From NCBI GenBank assembly GCA_030835025.1, contig JAUQWS010000046.1:1-55509 (forward strand): 55,509 nt of DNA, in the 5' to 3' direction. Below, one piece after another: positions 52,055-55,509 of the stretch (position 1 is its first letter; every line of letters begins with the position of its first letter). Below the pieces are notes generated by a model. It was not told the DNA's origin and did no database searches. It saw only the letters and a list, made by a program, of their open reading frames with translations. This DNA is from Ignavibacteria bacterium. Its GTDB lineage: Bacteria > Bacteroidota > Ignavibacteria > Tepidaquicellales > OLB5. The position numbers and the translations under genes were made by a program.

Positions 52055-53599
52055 TCACTGCTCCAGCCACATCGTTCTATCCAATGTGCGGTATTGTATA
52101 GCTTCGCTGATATGTGCTGAGCTGATATTAGCTTCCCCGGCAAGATCAGCAATTGTCCTTGAGACCTTTAGTATTCTGTCGTATGCGCGGGCAGATAGTC
52201 CGAGTTTTGTGATTGCCATTTTCATCAGCTCCTCGCTTGCTGAATCAATTTTACAGTACTCGCGGATATCCTTTGACTGCATATCGGCATTGCAAAAAAT
52301 ATTTTTCTTTCCGGTAAATCTTGTGATCTGCACATCTCTTGCATTTACAACCCTTTCTCTTATTGCATGAGATGGTTCTCCCGTTGCTGTTGAAGAAAGC
52401 TCCTTATACTTAACAGCCTGAACCTGTATGTGGATATCAATTCTATCAAGCAGCGGTCCCGATATCTTTGAAATATACCGCTGTATCATCTGCGGCTGGC
52501 ATTGGCATTCCTGGTTAGGATTGCCGAAATTGCCGCAGGGACACGGATTCATAGCTGAAGCAAGCATAAAATTACATGGATAGTCCACTGTTATCTTTGA
52601 GCGAGAGATAGTCACTCTTCCGTCTTCCAATGGCTGGCGCATCACTTCAAGCACATTTTTTTTGAATTCCGGAAGCTCATCAAGAAATAACACACCGTGA
52701 TGTGCGAAAGATATCTCCCCCGGCTTTGCCGCGGGTCCCCCGCCTACCAGCGCAACATCGCTGATTGTATGATGGGGCGAGCGGTAAGGTCTTATAGATA
52801 CAAGCGCAGTGTTAGATGGAAGCAGACCGGCTACAGAATGGATCTTTGTAGTCTCAAGAGCTTCATCAAATGTCATTGGGGGGAGTATTGTTGGAATGCG
52901 CTTTGCGAGCATTGTTTTCCCCGAGCCCGGGGGTCCGACCATAATTATATTATGCCCGCCTGCTGCTGCAACTTCCAGAGCGCGCTTTACTTCATGCTGT
53001 CCCTTTACATCCGCAAAATCAACTATGCTCTTCTGGTCAATATTGAATATTTCTTTCAGGTCAACCCTGAACGGTTCTAAACCACCGCCGTTATTCAGAA
53101 AATCTATGGCTTCCTGCAGAGTCCCAAGCGGGTGAACATCAATTCCTTCCACCATTGCAGCTTCTCTCGCGTTCTCTTCGGGAACTATGATTCCTTTATA
53201 GCCCAGTCTTTTGGCCTCAATGGCAATGGGCAGTACTCCCCTCACAGGGCGGAGTTTTCCGTCAAGTGAAAGTTCACCCACAAAAATATAATCATTCAAG
53301 AGCCCTGGTTCTATCTGTCCCGCTTCGCATACAACGCCCAGCGCAATAGGCAGGTCAAACCCGCTGCCTTCTTTTCTGATATCAGCAGGTGCAAGGTTTA
53401 TTGTAATTCTCTTTGCGGGAATATGGAAACTGGAATTCTTTATTGCAGCAACAACCCTTTCGGATGCTTCCGAAACAGCTTTATCGGGTAACCCTACTAT
53501 AATGAATTTGTGAGGCACCGCTGTTGAAAAATGAGTTTCAACCTTCACTAAAAAGGCATTCACCCCAACTGTAGCTGCTGTAAGTATCGGTGATATCAT
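52055..53599 (-). CDS. comM: ComM/YifB-family Mg-chelatase-like AAA ATPase
   Basis: A hexameric helicase of the YifB/ComM family, which promotes branch migration during natural transformation and recombination. It begins with the characteristic N-terminal Lon-like domain (residues 1-165, VNAFLVKVETHFSTAVPHKF). The AAA core has Walker A GPPGSGKTMLAKRIP, Walker B GVLFLDELPEF and the MNPCPCGNFGNPNQ insertion. A C-terminal region follows (RAYDRILKVSRTIADLAG). Full length (514). Monocistronic. Confidence 0.95.
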   Translation of the reverse strand: MISPILTAATVGVNAFLVKVETHFSTAVPHKFIIVGLPDKAVSEASERVVAAIKNSSFHIPAKRITINLAPADIRKEGSGFDLPIALGVVCEAGQIEPGLLNDYIFVGELSLDGKLRPVRGVLPIAIEAKRLGYKGIIVPEENAREAAMVEGIDVHPLGTLQEAIDFLNNGGGLEPFRVDLKEIFNIDQKSIVDFADVKGQHEVKRALEVAAAGGHNIIMVGPPGSGKTMLAKRIPTILPPMTFDEALETTKIHSVAGLLPSNTALVSIRPYRSPHHTISDVALVGGGPAAKPGEISFAHHGVLFLDELPEFKKNVLEVMRQPLEDGRVTISRSKITVDYPCNFMLASAMNPCPCGNFGNPNQECQCQPQMIQRYISKISGPLLDRIDIHIQVQAVKYKELSSTATGEPSHAIRERVVNARDVQITRFTGKKNIFCNADMQSKDIREYCKIDSASEELMKMAITKLGLSARAYDRILKVSRTIADLAGEANISSAHISEAIQYRTLDRTMWLEQ

Positions 53600-53659
53600 T
53601 TTGTGTGTAATTGATTAAGCCATAAAGGCATTAATGGAATTGTTAATTTAATTCATATA

Positions 53660-54733
53660 TCAGAACAGTTTCTGCGTCCTTATCTCCCTAATATCGCCTT
53701 CATCCAGCTTGGCATCAAGTACTGTTGTTTTGTCAAACACATTAAGTTCTATCTTATCCAGCAGCTTTATTACAGGCACCGGTTTCTTGCCGCTGAGGGT
53801 TGAAGAAAGCTTTGCAAGCGCTATTACGGCTTCCATCCTGTTCTTTAGTTCAAGCGCAGAATTGTTATCCTCGCACTCGTTTTGCATTATAATTTCAAGG
53901 TCATCGGTCATCTTAAGGCTGAAAGAAACCGCTGATATTTTTTTGTAGATGCTGTAAAGCTCATTCATGCTTTCTGTTTGGGTTGTATCTGCGAAATTCA
54001 GCGAATCACTTTCTCCCCCGGGCAGCTTGCCTGATCTCTGACTATTCATATCAGAGAAATTTTCAAAAATCCCCCTGATAAACAGCTTCTGAGTGGATAT
54101 CAGCCATAAATTTTCTTTGTATTTTATCTTTTCAATTTCTCTTACTGTTTCCGGATTTTTCAGCAGTCCTGTCTGCGATGTATCGGTAATGCCGAATGTG
54201 TTTTCTATCTGCTTAAGGTAATTGCTCCCGCAAACAGTGAAATCATCTTTGAAGTAGAAATTGAAATTTGTTTCAAGCTGTTTATAAACGGTTATTCCGG
54301 CAGGATAGTTGATCTTTGTGTAAAGAGTATCCCCTGAAATATAGTCATCAACACGCTTTCTGTCAAAAGTACCTTTTACAACCAGCGCATTATCACCTAT
54401 CCACGAATTAGAAAAATACAGTTCGTCTATTCCGTTTGTTATGCTTACACCGGTAGATTGCTTCAGGATATTCAGAAAACTTCCGAAATTCCTTTCACTG
54501 CTGAAAAGAGAATCTGAAATAAACTGTTCCCAGAACTTCGTATCACGCATTTTCTTGAAATTGAAATACATCACAAATTGCGGATTATCCTGCAGCAGGG
54601 CGAAGTTCTGTTTAACGGTAAGCGGTAAAGGATCAGGATCAAGCTTCTGTGAACAATTAACAAATAGCAATGAGCAATTAACAATCAAAAGCAGGTGAAT
54701 TACATACTGTTTTACCAATCCCCTATTGTTCAT
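53660..54733 (-). CDS. Predicted lipoprotein, possibly DUF3352-like
   Basis: A 357-residue protein with a signal peptide (residues 1-27; LLFVNC lipobox, Cys27; LIVNC at Cys20 is an alternative). The mature domain starts with FALLQDNPQFVMYFNFKKMR and continues with a mixed alpha/beta pattern reminiscent of DUF3352 lipoproteins (substrate-like repeats about a hydrophobic F/Y core), but I would not assign it firmly. Its signal peptide and start codon lie in the dispersed repeat at 54651-54756. ABC-2 permease gene is 28 nt upstream. Confidence 0.7.
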   Translation of the reverse strand: MNNRGLVKQYVIHLLLIVNCSLLFVNCSQKLDPDPLPLTVKQNFALLQDNPQFVMYFNFKKMRDTKFWEQFISDSLFSSERNFGSFLNILKQSTGVSITNGIDELYFSNSWIGDNALVVKGTFDRKRVDDYISGDTLYTKINYPAGITVYKQLETNFNFYFKDDFTVCGSNYLKQIENTFGITDTSQTGLLKNPETVREIEKIKYKENLWLISTQKLFIRGIFENFSDMNSQRSGKLPGGESDSLNFADTTQTESMNELYSIYKKISAVSFSLKMTDDLEIIMQNECEDNNSALELKNRMEAVIALAKLSSTLSGKKPVPVIKLLDKIELNVFDKTTVLDAKLDEGDIREIRTQKLF

Positions 54734-54756
54734 TGCTAATTGACCATTGTTAATTG
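54651..54756. repeat. Inverted pair of an AT-rich dispersed repeat overlapping the lipoprotein start
   Basis: Unit 54654-54685 and the reverse complement of 54725-54756 agree at 26 of 32 positions (CAATTAACAA start). The lipoprotein start codon (54733-54731) lies in the second unit and much of its signal peptide is encoded by the first. A related sequence lies at 6661-6715. Confidence 0.65.
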
Positions 54757-54761
54757 AAATG

Positions 54762-55509
54762 CTAGTAGTCTTTTTTGGAAAAATAATATATCGAGTACGC
54801 CATCATAACCAGTGAAAACAGTAACGATGATATTGCACTCATCCATGAAGCAGTAAAGCTTCCGGTTTCGGCATTAACAGAAGTCTTCCAGGTGTTTATC
54901 GGTTCTCCGAGTATCATAGCATTTGCTAGGTCGCGTATTTCACCCGGTTTGGGAAAAATGTAATAAAGAAAATCAAACACAAATTTAACCGTATCATTAG
55001 TCACCAGGCTGAAAATTACAGCTTCTCTAATAGAAAGCAGCGGGCAAAGTACAAAGATCAGAAAGAAATTCACAAGTATTGCAATTACGGTACTCTGTGT
55101 TGTTAACCCGATTACAACTACTATGCTGTACATTGTCGCAAATGCAAATGTTATCCATAGTATAGAAAGCAGGAATGAAAAATCCCAAAAACCTGATTTC
55201 AGTGAAAGAATAAGCCATATTGAACCCAGCAGGAAAACCATACTTAAGAAAACGAACAAAACGGCTCCCATAAATTTAGAAAGCAGAATCATGGTTCTTG
55301 ATATCGGTTTTGAAATCAAAAGATCAATTGTTCCTTTTTCAAGCATTGAGGGAATGAACGAAGCTGTGGAAATAAGCGAGAAAAATATTATCAGGTTCCA
55401 CGATATCATGAAGAATCCGGTTTCTACCTGGTGTACAAGGCTTTTTGTATCGGTAAGGCTCATAACGCCTTCAACTGCATCCATATTAACAAGGAAAATC
55501 ATTATGAGT
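54762..55509 (-). CDS. ABC-2 type transporter permease (partial)
   Basis: The frame is open to the right edge, so the N-terminus is missing; an internal ATG is at 55502. The visible part has at least five hydrophobic segments and the EKGTIDLLISKPISRTMILL loop that follows the first periplasmic segment in ABC-2 permeases of the NatB/YhaP kind. It probably works with an ATPase encoded outside the window to export a compound. It stops 28 nt before the lipoprotein gene and is likely co-transcribed with it. Confidence 0.8.
   Translation of the reverse strand, partial: LIMIFLVNMDAVEGVMSLTDTKSLVHQVETGFFMISWNLIIFFSLISTASFIPSMLEKGTIDLLISKPISRTMILLSKFMGAVLFVFLSMVFLLGSIWLILSLKSGFWDFSFLLSILWITFAFATMYSIVVVIGLTTQSTVIAILVNFFLIFVLCPLLSIREAVIFSLVTNDTVKFVFDFLYYIFPKPGEIRDLANAMILGEPINTWKTSVNAETGSFTASWMSAISSLLFSLVMMAYSIYYFSKKDY

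Noticed and set aside
1..55509. Insertion sequences, prophage, toxin-antitoxin or defence genes
   Set aside because: I looked for transposase, integrase, toxin and nuclease motifs and found none I could support.

Overview
The window looks like chromosomal DNA from a free-living member of the Ignavibacteria (Bacteroidota/Chlorobiota group). Three things point there. Six secreted proteins end in the QNYPNPFNP-type type IX secretion (T9SS) sorting domain and finish in KKM(I/V/L)xxK. Several promoters match the Bacteroidota consensus TTTG-N19..21-TAnnTTTG. The gene set also fits: serine palmitoyltransferase, a divergent membrane pyrophosphatase, methylmalonyl-CoA epimerase and a DUF1800/DUF1501 pair. 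The DNA is moderately AT-rich. I see no phage, transposase, CRISPR array or defence system, and none of the T9SS machinery itself.

Layout. 1-3.5 kb: end of a membrane protein, a secreted seven-repeat beta-propeller protein with a foldable 5' leader, and a helical protein of unknown function. 3.5-7.4 kb (minus): membrane pyrophosphatase, pth and rplY. 7.7-12.4 kb: a lipid region with a methyltransferase and an NAD-dependent epimerase divergent from serine palmitoyltransferase, then a lipoprotein and a fatty-acid desaturase. 12.7-15.6 kb: CoA-binding protein, a leader with an orphan terminator, NIF3/YqfO-like domain protein, zinc-ribbon coiled-coil protein, RNase HI and the RNase P RNA gene. 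15.6-25.1 kb (minus): O-antigen ligase-like protein, MscS channel, DUF6265 protein, methylmalonyl-CoA epimerase, mannose-1-phosphate guanylyltransferase, an acidic helical protein, alanine racemase and aspartate ammonia-lyase.

25.3-33 kb (plus): a LolA-fold-like protein, a small cysteine protein, then four clustered genes: two T9SS cargo proteins (jelly-roll; LamG/P-domain), DUF1800, and DUF1501 with a T9SS tail. 33-41.5 kb (mainly minus): TPR protein, tRNA-Leu(GAG) with a decayed tRNA-Leu-like copy about 0.7 kb away, an Omp28-like T9SS protein, a long transketolase, and a paralogue of the unknown helical protein from the first segment. 41.7-45.7 kb (plus): an operon from a consensus promoter with a fibronectin III protein, a small membrane protein, a self-cleaving (S74) trimeric fibre and a T9SS protein, followed by a lipoprotein with its own promoter. 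45.7-55.5 kb: class V PLP enzyme, MFS transporter, TrhO, two unknown proteins, BaiN-type flavoprotein, ComM-type AAA ATPase, a lipoprotein whose signal peptide is encoded by a dispersed repeat, and a partial ABC-2 permease.

Housekeeping functions (translation, tRNA modification, cell wall, central carbon) are interleaved with envelope functions (sphingolipid-like synthesis, surface glycan, T9SS cargo). The least explained items are the foldable leader at 1.8 kb, the leader/terminator at 13.2 kb, the tRNA-Leu relic at 35.2 kb, the S74 fibre operon and the two paralogous helical proteins.
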